In this document: in pieces, positions 1 to 9,048 of the stretch
Layout of the letters: each line of letters begins with the position of its first letter
Position numbering within the stretch: the first letter of the stretch is position 1
From: Breoghania sp. L-A4
Lineage (GTDB): Bacteria; Pseudomonadota; Alphaproteobacteria; Rhizobiales; Stappiaceae
Length of the DNA stretch: 64,000 nt
Direction of reading: 5' to 3'
NCBI RefSeq assembly: GCF_003432385.1
Contig: NZ_CP031841.1
Span: 2,953,579 to 3,017,578 of the forward strand
The notes under the pieces: generated by a model
Database searches by the model: none
What the model saw: the letters and a program-made list of their open reading frames with translations, nothing else
Told to the model about the DNA's origin: nothing
Translations under genes and position numbers: made by a program

Positions 1-2
1 AC

Positions 3-914
3 ATGCTGGAGAACCGGGAAACCATGATGCACATGTTTCCCGAGCTGTTCCAGAATCACCGAATCGCGCCGATCGAGCATTATCCCGAGCTTCTGCGCGA
101 GACGCTGGAAAGCGTCGCGCCCCCTGCGTGCGACGGCCCGCCGACCATCGCGGTGCTCACGCCGGGCATCTACAATTCCGCCTATTACGAACACGCGTTC
201 CTGGCCGACACCATGGGCGTGGAGCTGGTCGAGGGGCGCGATCTTTTCGTCAAGGACGGCTTTCTCTACATGCGCACAACGCGCGAACCGGAGCGGGTCG
301 ACGTCCTCTACAGGCGCATCGACGACGACTTCCTCGATCCGCTGACATTCCGCCCCGATTCGGCCATCGGCGTGCCCGGCCTGTTCGACGTCTATCGTGC
401 GGGACGGGTCACAATCACCAATGCGCCCGGCACCGGCATCGCCGACGACAAGGCGATGTACACCTACATGCCGGAAATCATCGAGTTCTATACCGGCCAG
501 AAGCCGATCCTGAACAACGTGCCCACATGGAAGTGCGAGGAGTCCGACAGCCTGAAGTACGTGCTGGAAAACCTGCACGAGCTTGTGGTCAAGGAAGTGC
601 ACGGCTCGGGCGGCTACGGCATGCTCGTGGGCCCGGCCTCCACCAAGAAGGAACGCGCCGCCTTCACCCGCAAGCTCAAGGCGCGGCCAGGCAACTACAT
701 CGCCCAGCCGACCCTGGCGCTCTCCGCCTGCCCCACATTTGTCGGCGCCGGCGTGGCGCCGCGCCACGTCGATCTGCGGCCCTATGTTCTGATCGGCGAC
801 AAGGTGCGGATCACGCCGGGCGGACTGACCCGGGTTGCCATGAAGAAGGGCTCGCTTGTGGTCAACTCCAGCCAGGGCGGCGGCACCAAAGACACATGGG
901 TTCTGGAAGATTGA
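3..914 (+). CDS. Circularly permuted ATP-grasp protein, 5' partial
   Basis: The 303 visible residues resemble the C-terminal two thirds of the circularly permuted ATP-grasp family (DUF404/DUF407, usually about 470 aa), so the true start lies before the window. Typical segments are GTGIADDKAMYTYMPEIIEF, the glycine-rich VVKEVHGSGGYGMLVG and the RPYVL near the C-terminus. The family is predicted to ligate amino acids or peptides with ATP. It is followed after 40 bp by an alpha-E gene, then by a transglutaminase-like gene and an Anbu peptidase, which is the conserved neighbourhood of this family. The function of the locus is inferred from published comparative genomics, not from this sequence. 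Confidence 0.9.
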   Translation: MLENRETMMHMFPELFQNHRIAPIEHYPELLRETLESVAPPACDGPPTIAVLTPGIYNSAYYEHAFLADTMGVELVEGRDLFVKDGFLYMRTTREPERVDVLYRRIDDDFLDPLTFRPDSAIGVPGLFDVYRAGRVTITNAPGTGIADDKAMYTYMPEIIEFYTGQKPILNNVPTWKCEESDSLKYVLENLHELVVKEVHGSGGYGMLVGPASTKKERAAFTRKLKARPGNYIAQPTLALSACPTFVGAGVAPRHVDLRPYVLIGDKVRITPGGLTRVAMKKGSLVVNSSQGGGTKDTWVLED

Positions 915-954
915 CCGGCCCTGGAGGATCGATGCGCCTGAAAGGAACAACACA

Positions 955-1904
955 GTGCTAGGCCGGACCGCGAGTTCCCTATTCTGGCTGTCTCGCCACG
1001 TCGAGCGCTCGGAGAACATGGCCCGGCTGGTCGACGTCGGTTACCGCATCTCGCTGCTGCCGGGTCTGGGCACCGACGGACACCGCGAGGACTGGATGTC
1101 GACGCTGGTCAGCGCCGGCTGCGCAAGCGGCTTCCCGAACGTCTACGACGAGGTCAACGAGCGCAACGTCATCAACTACATGCTGTTTGACGCGTCCAAT
1201 CCCTCCAGCGTGTTCTCGTGCCTTCAGACGGCGCGCAACAACGCCCGCTCGGTGCGCACAGCGCTGACGCGCGAAATGTGGGAAAGCCTGAACACCACCT
1301 GGCTCGAGTTCAACGAGATCAAGCCGCATCACATGACGCGCAACAAGCTGCCGAGCTTCCTCGACTGGATCAAGGAACGCTCGATGCTGTTTCGCGGCGC
1401 CCTGCTCGGCACCATCCTGCGCAACGACACGTTTCATTTCAGCCAGTTCGGCGCCTTCATCGAACGCGCGGACAACACCTCGCGTATCCTCGACGTGAAA
1501 TATCACCTGCTGCTGCCGCAGAACGAAACCATCGGCGGCGGCATCGACAGCTATCAGTGGTCAACGATCCTGCGCTCCGTGTCGGCACACCGCAACTACC
1601 GCTGGATCTACCGCGACAACACTCCGAAACCGTGGAACGTGGCGGAGTTCCTGATTCTGCGCCGGGAAATGCCGCGCTCGCTGATTCACTGCTACGCCTG
1701 GATTTCGGAAAGCATGGACGGTCTCGAACAGCTCTACGGCGAGCGCAGCGAGTCCATGGATATCGCCCTGAAAACCTACGACAGCCTGCGAAAAGGGGAT
1801 ATGAACGCCATTTTCTCTGGGGTTTGCACGAATTCCTTTCTGAGTTCATTGCCCATAACAATGCCCTGACCAGCACCATGGCGGCGGACTACAATTTCGC
1901 CTGA
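955..1904 (+). CDS. Alpha-E domain protein (DUF403), frame break near the C-terminus
   Basis: All-helical alpha-E protein, the standard partner of circularly permuted ATP-grasp proteins. The GTG at 955 is chosen because it follows an AAAGGA-like ribosome site and gives the usual N-terminus LGRTASSLFWLSRHVERSEN. Translation in the first frame runs off to a false end at 1869. The true tail (GLHEFLSEFIAHNN, ending in DYNFA) is read one frame back and stops at 1904. One missing G in the GGGG run at 1819-1822 explains the break, and the restored product is 316 aa, normal for the family. Probably a read or assembly error. The exact biochemical role of alpha-E proteins is not known. Confidence 0.88.
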
Positions 1905-2026
1905 TTGCCATATCCGGAAATATTGTGTCCAATCGCCCGGGCTCGTCTCCGGCGGTCGTACGCGGACTGCAATGCAGGTTCTTCACGTCACCCGGTCACG
2001 GGTCAATTGGATCATCGATACCCTCC

Positions 2027-2842
2027 ATGCGCATCGCCGTCAGCCACTCCACCCACTATCGCTACGACACCAGCGTCAGCCAGTCGGTGCAGCACCTACG
2101 GCTGACGCCGTTCTCCTATCCGGCCCAGACGGTGCTCGACTGGCATATCGACGCGCCCGGAATCGACAAGGCCCTGAGCTACGAGGACGCCTTCGGCAAC
2201 AAGGTGCATCTTGCGACATTCGACCGTATCCAGAATGGACTGACGATCACCGCGCACGGCACCATCGAGACGCAGGACACCCACGGCATCGTCGGCAATC
2301 TCGACGAGACCATGCCCTCGCGGGTCTACCTGCGGCAGACGGACCTCACCAAGACCAATCCCGCGATCCGCAAGCTCGCGGCACGCGCGGGCGACGGCAC
2401 CGAGATCGCCGATTTTCACACGCTCATGCAGGCCGTTCGCGAAGAGGTCGCCTACAAGGTTGGCATCACCGAGACCCACATGTCGGCCGCTGAAGCGATC
2501 ACCATCGGCGAAGGCGTCTGCCAGGATCACGCGCACATCTTTGTATCCGCCGCCCGCCACATCGGCGTGCCGGCGCGCTACGTAGCCGGCTACCTGCTCC
2601 TCGAGGAAGGCGACGACTCCGAAGCCCATCACGCCTGGGCCGAAGTGCTGATCGAGCCTCTCGGCTGGGTCGGCTTCGACGTTTCCAACGGGATTTCCCC
2701 AACAGATCATCACATCCGGTTATCCGTCGGCCTCGATTCCCGTTCTGCCGCGCCGATTCGCGGTGTACGCTGGGGCGGCAGCGACGAAGCGCTTGATGTG
2801 GAGGTTCAGGTGACCAAGGCAGCGCAACAGCAGCAGCAGTGA
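2027..2842 (+). CDS. Transglutaminase-like cysteine peptidase family protein
   Basis: 271-aa protein with an N-terminal bacterial transglutaminase-like domain (starts MRIAVSHSTHYRY) and a C-terminal transglutaminase core. The catalytic triad is visible: Cys in GEGVCQDHAHIF, His in HHAWAEV and Asp in GFDVSNG. The ATG at 2027 is preferred over upstream in-frame starts because homology begins there. The protein ends in a short poly-Gln tail (AAQQQQQ). It lies between the alpha-E and Anbu genes and is probably co-transcribed with them. Such proteins are predicted to hydrolyse or form amide bonds in peptides made by the neighbouring ATP-grasp enzyme; the substrate is unknown. Confidence 0.9.
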   Translation: MRIAVSHSTHYRYDTSVSQSVQHLRLTPFSYPAQTVLDWHIDAPGIDKALSYEDAFGNKVHLATFDRIQNGLTITAHGTIETQDTHGIVGNLDETMPSRVYLRQTDLTKTNPAIRKLAARAGDGTEIADFHTLMQAVREEVAYKVGITETHMSAAEAITIGEGVCQDHAHIFVSAARHIGVPARYVAGYLLLEEGDDSEAHHAWAEVLIEPLGWVGFDVSNGISPTDHHIRLSVGLDSRSAAPIRGVRWGGSDEALDVEVQVTKAAQQQQQ

Positions 2843-2987
2843 ATCGCGGTTCGTGTGGGGCCCATTCCGGCGAAGGATGGAACCAATTGAACATCGTGAC
2901 GTTGACAAGATCTGTGACTTCAATGCGTGGACCCGCCCCCAGGTCCCGCCCGGTGCGCGTGCCGCCTCCGGATCCTAAGGAAAAAAA

Positions 2988-3719
2988 ATGACCTATTGCG
3001 TCGGTTTGCGGCTCGACCGCGGGCTGGTGTTCGCCGCCGATACCCGCACCAACGCCGGTCTCGACAACATCGCGACCTTCAAGAAACTGCGTGTTTTCGA
3101 GAAAAAGGGTGACCGCGTCATTGTCGTGTTGAGCGCCGGCAACCTGGCGATTACCCAGGCGGTAATCTCGCTGCTCGAAGAAAAGATACGCGAGCAAGCC
3201 AACGAACGCCCCACCATCATGACCGTCGACACCATGTTCCAGGTGGCGCGGCTGGTCGGCGAAGCGGTGCGCGAGGTGCGCGACATCGACGGTGATGCGT
3301 TGACTGCCAGTAGCGAGAGCTTTTCCGTGTCGATGATTCTCGGCGGCCAGATCGGCAACGAGCGCCCGCGGCTGTTCCAGATCTACTCCGCCGGCAATTT
3401 CATCGAAGCGAGCGACGACACGCCGTTCTTCCAGATCGGCGAGCACAAATACGGCAAGCCGATCCTTGACCGCGTCACCCGCGCCGACATGTCGCTGGGA
3501 GACGCCGCGAAGCTGGTGCTGATTTCCTTCGATTCGACCCTGCGGTCGAATCTCTCGGTGGGCATGCCGATCGATCTGCTGCTCTACAACACCGACACCT
3601 TGGAGGTTTTGCGCCAGACCCGCATCGAGCAGGACGACCCCTACTTCCACAGGCTGTCGACCGGGTGGTCCGACGCCCTGCGCGACGCCTTCTCCAAGAT
3701 GGAGCCGTTCGACGTCTGA
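2988..3719 (+). CDS. Anbu proteasome-like peptidase
   Basis: 243-aa N-terminal-nucleophile hydrolase of the Anbu type, the bacterial homologue of proteasome beta subunits and HslV. It starts MTYCVGLRLDRGLVFAAD; after Met removal Thr1 is the expected nucleophile, with Asp17 in FAADTRTN and lysines at about 31-32 in place of the usual Lys33. The purine-rich AAGGAAAAAA just before the ATG serves as ribosome site. About 145 bp separate it from the transglutaminase-like gene. The neighbourhood with ATP-grasp, alpha-E and transglutaminase genes is diagnostic for Anbu. Peptidase activity and target remain poorly defined for the family. Confidence 0.93.
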   Translation: MTYCVGLRLDRGLVFAADTRTNAGLDNIATFKKLRVFEKKGDRVIVVLSAGNLAITQAVISLLEEKIREQANERPTIMTVDTMFQVARLVGEAVREVRDIDGDALTASSESFSVSMILGGQIGNERPRLFQIYSAGNFIEASDDTPFFQIGEHKYGKPILDRVTRADMSLGDAAKLVLISFDSTLRSNLSVGMPIDLLLYNTDTLEVLRQTRIEQDDPYFHRLSTGWSDALRDAFSKMEPFDV

Positions 3720-3754
3720 AGCGGGCCGGACGCCAGCGGCCGGACGCTTGTTGC

Positions 3755-4546
3755 TCAGCCGATTCCGAGCACGAAGGCCGCGGCGTCGAATTCCTGCCGC
3801 TTCAGCGCCCGTGTCTGCAGCGCTTCCGCATCCGCGCCCCACAGTTCCGCGTTCCAGTTCTCATCGACGAAGGCCGCCGCCCAGACCGCGTCCGGGGTCA
3901 GATGCCCCTGCGTCAGGGCGAGCGCCAGCAGCACCGAACCGGTCAGCGTGGTGGCGGTGTGCAGCGCCGCCAGATGCAGGGAATCATAGGCCCTCACCGC
4001 CGCGCGGATCGCCTCGAGCGAGTGCGGCGGCTGCGCCACATGCATGACGCCGCCCGCGAGGATGAAGCGCGCGCCGAACGTCTCCTCAGCCCACGCCAGA
4101 ACCGGATCCCAGTGCCGGGCCTGCTGCAGCACCAGCCGCTCGGGAGACTGGGCGCGGTAACACAGCAAATCCGTGCCCGCGTATCCGGCGATGTCGTCGG
4201 CAACCTCGGCGTGTTTGGCGGGCACCGCCTCGATACCGGAATTGACGATACGCGTCAGATGCATGACGCCCGGATCGATATGGGTTTTCTGGGCGCGCCA
4301 CTCGGCGGCAACCGCTTCCGCCAGCCGCGCGTCCGGCAGCGCCAGGGTCACCTTTCCCGGCGTTTTCACCTGGCGCCCGTCGAGCAGCACCACATGCCCC
4401 TCGTCGCGCAGTTCCACCGTGACGTCTTTGTAGAACCGTTTGGTGAGGTTGCGCCGCATCAGCTCCTGCGACTTGCGCACCGGATCGCCTTCCAGGGCGC
4501 CGCCGCGCGGCCCGGCAAAAGGACCTTCGGGAAATTCGTCACTCAT
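3755..4546 (-). CDS. ATP12 family F1-ATPase assembly chaperone
   Basis: 263-aa protein of the ATP12 family, which in mitochondria chaperones the F1 alpha subunit; the alphaproteobacterial homologues are presumed to assist F1F0 ATP synthase assembly. Family segments are RFYKDVTVELRDEGHVVLLD, GRQVKTPGK and the C-terminal DENWNAELWG. The start overlaps the stop of the upstream HAD gene by four bases (ATGA), so the two are translationally coupled. It converges on the Anbu gene. Confidence in the family is high; the role is transferred from eukaryotic homologues. Confidence 0.92.
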   Translation of the reverse strand: MSDEFPEGPFAGPRGGALEGDPVRKSQELMRRNLTKRFYKDVTVELRDEGHVVLLDGRQVKTPGKVTLALPDARLAEAVAAEWRAQKTHIDPGVMHLTRIVNSGIEAVPAKHAEVADDIAGYAGTDLLCYRAQSPERLVLQQARHWDPVLAWAEETFGARFILAGGVMHVAQPPHSLEAIRAAVRAYDSLHLAALHTATTLTGSVLLALALTQGHLTPDAVWAAAFVDENWNAELWGADAEALQTRALKRQEFDAAAFVLGIG

Positions 4547-5226
4547 GCGCGCACATCCTGTATCCAGCCGAAACGGCGGGTGAGTTCCGGTGCAAGTTCG
4601 CTGAAATTGTCAATGATCGCGTGCGCGCCAGCCCCTTCAAGGAGCGGCCGCGCGTGATAGCCCCACGAGACCCCGAGTGCCGACACGCCGGCTGAGCGCG
4701 CCATTTCCATGTCATAGCTGGTGTCGCCGATCATCACCGTGCGCGCGGCCTCCGCTCCAGTTTCCTCCAGCGCCTGCAAGATCATGCCCGGATGCGGTTT
4801 CGATGGCGCGCGATCCGCCGTCTGGATGGTGACGAAGCGGTCGTGCAGCCCGTGCATCTCGACCATGTGAACGACGCCGCGATAGGCCTTTCCGGTTGCC
4901 ACGCCGAGCAGCACGTCGTCGCGCGCATGCAGCAGATCGACAGCCTCTTTCGCGCCCGGATACAGCGGATCGAAGGCCCCGCCCGCTTCCCGCTCGGCCA
5001 CCTTGGCATCGCGATAGGCATCCGCCATCACGCCGGCCAGATGCGCGTCTTCGGGTGTGCAGAGCGTGCGGATCGCGACTTCCAGGGACAACCCCACGAT
5101 CGACAAACACCGGGCGCGGTCGGGAGGCGTCAACCCTTGCGAGCGGAATGCCACGTCCATGCCGCTGACAATGGTGTTCTGGCTGTCGATCAGCGTGCCG
5201 TCGCAATCGAAGATGACGAGATACAT
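4543..5226 (-). CDS. HAD family hydrolase, phosphoglycolate phosphatase-like
   Basis: 227-aa HAD-IA phosphatase. Motif I is FDCDGTLIDS near the N-terminus, motif II lies in GVATGKAYRG, the motif III lysine is in APSKPHPGMI and motif IV is MIGDTSYDMEMA. The cap domain lies between motifs I and II. It is the first gene of a two-gene unit with the ATP12 chaperone, an arrangement common in this order. The substrate is not known; phosphoglycolate phosphatase and pseudouridine-5'-phosphatase are possible alternatives. Confidence 0.9.
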   Translation of the reverse strand: MYLVIFDCDGTLIDSQNTIVSGMDVAFRSQGLTPPDRARCLSIVGLSLEVAIRTLCTPEDAHLAGVMADAYRDAKVAEREAGGAFDPLYPGAKEAVDLLHARDDVLLGVATGKAYRGVVHMVEMHGLHDRFVTIQTADRAPSKPHPGMILQALEETGAEAARTVMIGDTSYDMEMARSAGVSALGVSWGYHARPLLEGAGAHAIIDNFSELAPELTRRFGWIQDVRA

Positions 5227-5356
5227 GAGGCTTCTTTGTTCCGCGGATAAGTGCCCCGCATGTGGCCTTTTATCCCGCGGGGGTCAAGTGGATCGGGCAT
5301 CTCGGACCGATCCCTGAATGAGCAACCTCGCCACGCGGGCGCGCAATGCCGCCTCT

Positions 5357-6064
5357 TCAGACCTCGAACGCCACGCCGCGCTCGGGCACCGCGACCTTTG
5401 AGGCGCCATCGCCCATCTCAGCCAGAAATCCGTCCGCGCTCTGGTCGAGGATCGGGAAGGTGGCGTAGTGGCACGGGATGATGATGTCGAAACCGAAGAA
5501 CCGCTTGCAGGCCGTGGCGGCCGCTTTCGCGCCCATGGTGAAGCGGTCGCCGATCGGCACGATGCCGATCTTCGGCGCGTGGAACTCGTTGATCAGCGCC
5601 ATGTCGGAGAAAATGTCCGTATCGCCCATGTGGTAGAGCGTCGGCTCGTTGGCGGCGGAGAGCACAAGCCCGTGCGGATTGCCGAGATAGGTTGCGATGC
5701 CGCCCTCGCCCTGCGTCGAGGACGAATGATGCGCCACGGTCATGGCCACCTGGAAGGGACCGCAATCGACCTTGCCGCCGGAATTCATCGGGTTGATGGT
5801 GTCCACGCCCTGGCCCGACGCCCACATGCAGATCTCGAAATTAGCGGTCAACTGCGCGCCCGTCCGCTTGGCGATGTCGATGGTGTCGCCGATGTGATCG
5901 TCATGACCATGGGTGAGCAGGATATGCGTGACGCCGGCGGAGGCCTGCTCGACCGTGACGCCTTCCGGAAAGCTCGGGTTTCCAGTCAAAAACGGATCGA
6001 TGAGGATCGTCGCGCCGGCAATCTCGACGCGAAAGGCGGAATGGCCGAACCAGGTGATTTTCAT
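5357..6064 (-). CDS. UPF0173 family metal-dependent hydrolase
   Basis: 235-aa metallo-beta-lactamase-fold protein of the UPF0173 family. The metal-binding motif is LTHGHDDHIGD, further ligands are the His pair in VAHHSSST and the Asp in HMGDTDIFSD, and the C-terminal IIPCHYATFP is typical. Start MKITWFGHSAFR at 6064 is preferred over an ATG 12 bases upstream, because the family begins there and a GGGG-containing stretch precedes it. It is divergent from the MBL gene at 6278. Substrate unknown. Confidence 0.9.
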   Translation of the reverse strand: MKITWFGHSAFRVEIAGATILIDPFLTGNPSFPEGVTVEQASAGVTHILLTHGHDDHIGDTIDIAKRTGAQLTANFEICMWASGQGVDTINPMNSGGKVDCGPFQVAMTVAHHSSSTQGEGGIATYLGNPHGLVLSAANEPTLYHMGDTDIFSDMALINEFHAPKIGIVPIGDRFTMGAKAAATACKRFFGFDIIIPCHYATFPILDQSADGFLAEMGDGASKVAVPERGVAFEV

Positions 6065-6277
6065 GACGGACCCCATAACTCAATCGGTGAATCGTCTGCG
6101 CACTATAATCCGCGCCGCCGCACGCTCAACATGCGCGCACCACGTTCAGGCCCGGCGCACGCCGTGCCAATCGCGCCGCCTGTCAACCGCCGGGCCAAAT
6201 TCGCAGGGCGGACGGCTGGAACCGATCACGGTCCCATTGGTTCTCCTAGACGAGTGCAGCTAAGCGATGAGTACCTG

Positions 6278-7161
6278 ATGACAGAAAGACACAGCATTTC
6301 AAACGGCCCAGACTCGCCAAACGTCTGGGGTCTGCATGACAGCGCCACCGGATCGATCCAGTATCTGTGCGCCTGCCCGCGAACCCGCGAGGCGGCGCTC
6401 ATCGATATCGTTCAGGATTTCGACCCCGCATCCGCGAGACGCTCCTGGGAGAATGCCGGCAGGATCGCCGCCATCGTCGAACGGGAGAAGCTGCAAGTGA
6501 AGTGGGTGCTCGACACCCACCCGCATGCGGATCATCTCATGGCATCGTTTCACATGTCGGAAACGACCGGCGCGCCGACGGCGATCGGAGAAAAAGTGTG
6601 CGATGTCGCGCGCCTGTGGACGGACTACTACGGCCGCTATTTCAACCCTGCCCCCGCCTTCGACCGGTTGCTGAAGGAAGGCGACACGCTGCCGCTCGGC
6701 GATCTGGAGATCGGCGTCTGGCTGACTCCCGGCCACACACTGGCCAGCGTCACCTATCTCGTCGGCGACGCCGCTTTCGTGCACGACACGCTCATGCAGC
6801 CCGATATGGGCACCGCACGCGCCGACTTTCCCGGCGGCGATGTGGACGTCCTGTGGGACAGCATCCAGCGCATCCTGTCGCTGCCCGGGGACACACGCCT
6901 GTTCATCGGACACGATTATCCCGGGAAGATCGCGAGGAACCCGAATGGGAGGCGAGCGTTGCCGACCACAAGACCGGCAACATCCATCTGGCGGGAAAGA
7001 CACGCGACGACTTCGTGAAGCTTCGCACCGAACGCGATGCCACGCTCGGGCTGCCGGACCGCATGCTGGCGGCGCTGCAATTCAACCTGCGCGGCGGCCG
7101 GCCGCCCGAACCCGACGCGGACGGACATCGCCGGATCCTCATTCCGCTCGACCGTTTCTGA
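6278..7161 (+). CDS. MBL-fold hydrolase, persulfide dioxygenase-like, frame break
   Basis: Protein of the ETHE1/Blh type: THPHADHLMA metal motif, LTPGHTLASVTY, DTLMQPDMGTARADFPGGD and GHDY. The first frame ends early after HDYPG; the continuation (EEPEWEASVADHKTGNIHLA, ending ILIPLDRF) is one frame back. One G missing from the GGG at 6923-6925 repairs it to a 294-aa protein. The frame is probably broken by a read error. The next gene, 27 bp downstream, is a rhodanese, which fits a role in oxidising sulfane sulfur. It is paralogous to the bigR-linked enzyme at 53859 but clearly divergent. Confidence 0.87.
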
Positions 7162-7188
7162 CCCTCTTGACCTTTTTGGAGACCCATC

Positions 7189-7557
7189 ATGACCATGACC
7201 GCAGACGACCTCGTGGCGGAAGCGCGCCGCACCGTCGACACCATCACCCCGGCCGACGCGCACGGATTTCTCATCCTGGACGTTCGCGAACACGGTGAGC
7301 TGAACTCCAGCGGAGCGATACGCGACGCGATCCACATTCCGCGCGGCCTGCTCGAATTCAAGGTCGATCCGCGCAGCGACTCCGCGGAAGCCGCCCTCGC
7401 CCGTGCCCACGCACGGGGCGAACAGGTGAACGTGCTGTGCGCAAGCGGCGGACGCGCGGCGCTCGCCGCCGCAACCCTGACCCGCATGGGATACCGCGCG
7501 GCCGTCATCGAGGGCGGGTTGAAGGCCTGGAAAGCCGCCGATCTGCCCGTGGCGTGA
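7189..7557 (+). CDS. Rhodanese-like domain protein
   Basis: 122-aa single-domain rhodanese (thiosulfate or persulfide sulfurtransferase fold). The active-site cysteine is in NVLCASGGRAA and the family signature LDVREHGEL lies in the first third. A Met two codons downstream is an alternative start. It follows the MBL hydrolase closely and probably forms an operon with it, passing sulfane sulfur between the two activities. Confidence 0.9.
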   Translation: MTMTADDLVAEARRTVDTITPADAHGFLILDVREHGELNSSGAIRDAIHIPRGLLEFKVDPRSDSAEAALARAHARGEQVNVLCASGGRAALAAATLTRMGYRAAVIEGGLKAWKAADLPVA

Positions 7558-7669
7558 CGGCTTCGGCGGCTGAAGGCGCGGCGGACGACCGACTCGCCGG
7601 GGAACGGGGTAATCAGGCGGCGATGCTTCCCGCTTCCCCCGCCCCGCGGCGCGTGATAGAGCCAGCCGC

Positions 7670-8140
7670 ATGGCCAACGACCCCACCCTGACGCTCGAAG
7701 ACTTTCGCGCAGCCCTGCCGCCGCTCGGCCGGCTGATAGGCATCGATCCGGGCACGAAGACCATCGGGCTGGCGCTGTCGGACGCCGGACGCTCCATCGC
7801 CAGCCCGCTTGAGACGATCAGGCGCAAGAAGTTCAAGATCGACGCGGTGCGCCTGCTGGAGCTTTGCGCCGAGCACGCCATCTGCGGCCTGGTCATCGGC
7901 CTGCCGCTGAACATGGACGGCAGCGAGGGGCCGCGCGCCCAGGCCACCCGGGCGTTTGCCCGCAATCTCGCGGCGATCACCGACATTCCGCTGACGTTCT
8001 GGGACGAGCGGCTGTCCACCGCCGCCGTCACCCGGACCTTGCTGGAGGCCGACGCCTCGCGGGCCCGGCGCGCCGAGGTCGTGGACAAGATGGCCGCCGC
8101 CTATATCCTGCAGGGCTTCCTGAACCGCATCAGGGGCTAG
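7670..8140 (+). CDS. ruvX: Putative pre-16S rRNA nuclease / Holliday junction resolvase-like RuvX (YqgF)
   Basis: 156-aa YqgF/RuvX protein with an RNase H fold. Conserved blocks are [15 protein letters not shown] (first acidic residue), [22 protein letters not shown] (Glu) and DKMAAAYIL (Asp). Family members process the 16S rRNA 5' end or act on branched DNA. The stop codon TAG at 8138-8140 is composed of the TA target site and the first base of the downstream IS, so the insertion left the protein intact. Confidence 0.93.
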   Translation: MANDPTLTLEDFRAALPPLGRLIGIDPGTKTIGLALSDAGRSIASPLETIRRKKFKIDAVRLLELCAEHAICGLVIGLPLNMDGSEGPRAQATRAFARNLAAITDIPLTFWDERLSTAAVTRTLLEADASRARRAEVVDKMAAAYILQGFLNRIRG

Positions 8141-9003
8141 GCTGTAGTGACAATTTAACGTCACTGGGGATTCCCTTTGAGGCGCAAATCAGATTCAAGG
8201 CTGACTTTTGGAGGTCGGCTTTGGAAGGCGAAGTTCTACGCGACGATCAATGGGAGCAGATCAGGCCGTTTGTTCCGGGCGGCCTGAAGGGCAAGCGCGG
8301 CCCGCGCAGCGACGGCCGACGCTTCTTCGATGCGATTTTGTGGCTGGCGCGTTCCGGAGCGCGCTGGCGGGATCTGCCGGAGGATCGCTTCGGCCCCTAC
8401 CAGACCGCCAAGCGGCGCTACTACCGCTGGATCGAGGCGGGTGTGTTCGACCGTTTGTTCGAGGCGATCGCGAGCGATCCGGACATGGAATGGCTGTCGA
8501 TCGATGCCACCGTCATCCGCGCCCAGGCGCAGGCCGCCGGAGCGCGGCGTAAAAGGGGGGGCCTGAAACCCAGGCTCTCGGCCGCTCCCGCGGCGGCTTC
8601 TGCACCAAGCTGCACGCCGTCGTAGACGCGCTCGGTCTGCCGGTGCGCTTCGAGCTGGGACCGGGTCAGCAGAACGACATGGCGCCCGCTTGCGAGCTGA
8701 TCGAGGGCTTGGCGGTGACACAGGTGATCGCCGACCGCGCCTATGATGCCGACCGGCTATACGAGCTCATTCTCGAACAGGGCGGCGAGCCGGTCATCCC
8801 GCCGCGCCGGCATCGCAGATACCAGCACGACTACGACAAGATTGCCTACAAGAACCGGTGGGGCATTGAGGGCTTCTTCGCTAAGCTCAAGCAGTGGCGC
8901 CGCATCGCAACCCGCTACGACAAGCTTGCCGCCAACTTCCTAGGCTTCGTCAAACTCGCCAGCATCATGCTCTGGCTCAAATGATTAAATTGTCACTACA
9001 GCC
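8140..9003 (+). mobile_element. IS5-family (IS427-like) insertion sequence, 864 bp
   Basis: The element is bounded by perfect 19-bp terminal inverted repeats, GGCTGTAGTGACAATTTAA at 8140-8158 and its reverse complement at 8985-9003. It is flanked by TA at 8138-8139 and 9004-9005, a two-base target duplication typical of the IS427 group. The pre-insertion target was the palindrome GGGGCTAGCCCC. It carries a transposase in two overlapping frames. The ends and target duplication are intact, so the insertion is probably recent and the element potentially active. Confidence 0.95.
8221..8984 (+). CDS. IS5-family transposase, probable -1 programmed frameshift
   Basis: orfA begins at TTG 8221, six bases after a GGAGG at 8210-8214, and carries the helical DUF4096-type N-terminus (DDQWEQIRPFVP, SGARWRDLPEDRFG). 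orfB continues in the -1 frame with the DDE domain (RSRGGFCTKLHAVVDALG, ADRAYDADRLYE, KNRWGIEGFFAKLKQWRR). The overlap contains the slippery run A4G7 at 8551-8561, so a single fused protein of about 254 aa is expected from -1 slippage, as in other IS427-group elements. orfA alone stops at 8625. Confidence 0.88.
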
Positions 9004-9048
9004 TAGCCCCAACGCTTGTCACGCCCTGGCCGCTCCCGGACCCCCGCC

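Noticed and set aside
6267-6278. Short upstream frame ATG AGT ACC TGA overlapping the MBL start
   Set aside because: Three codons only; could be a translational coupling peptide, but nothing else supports this.
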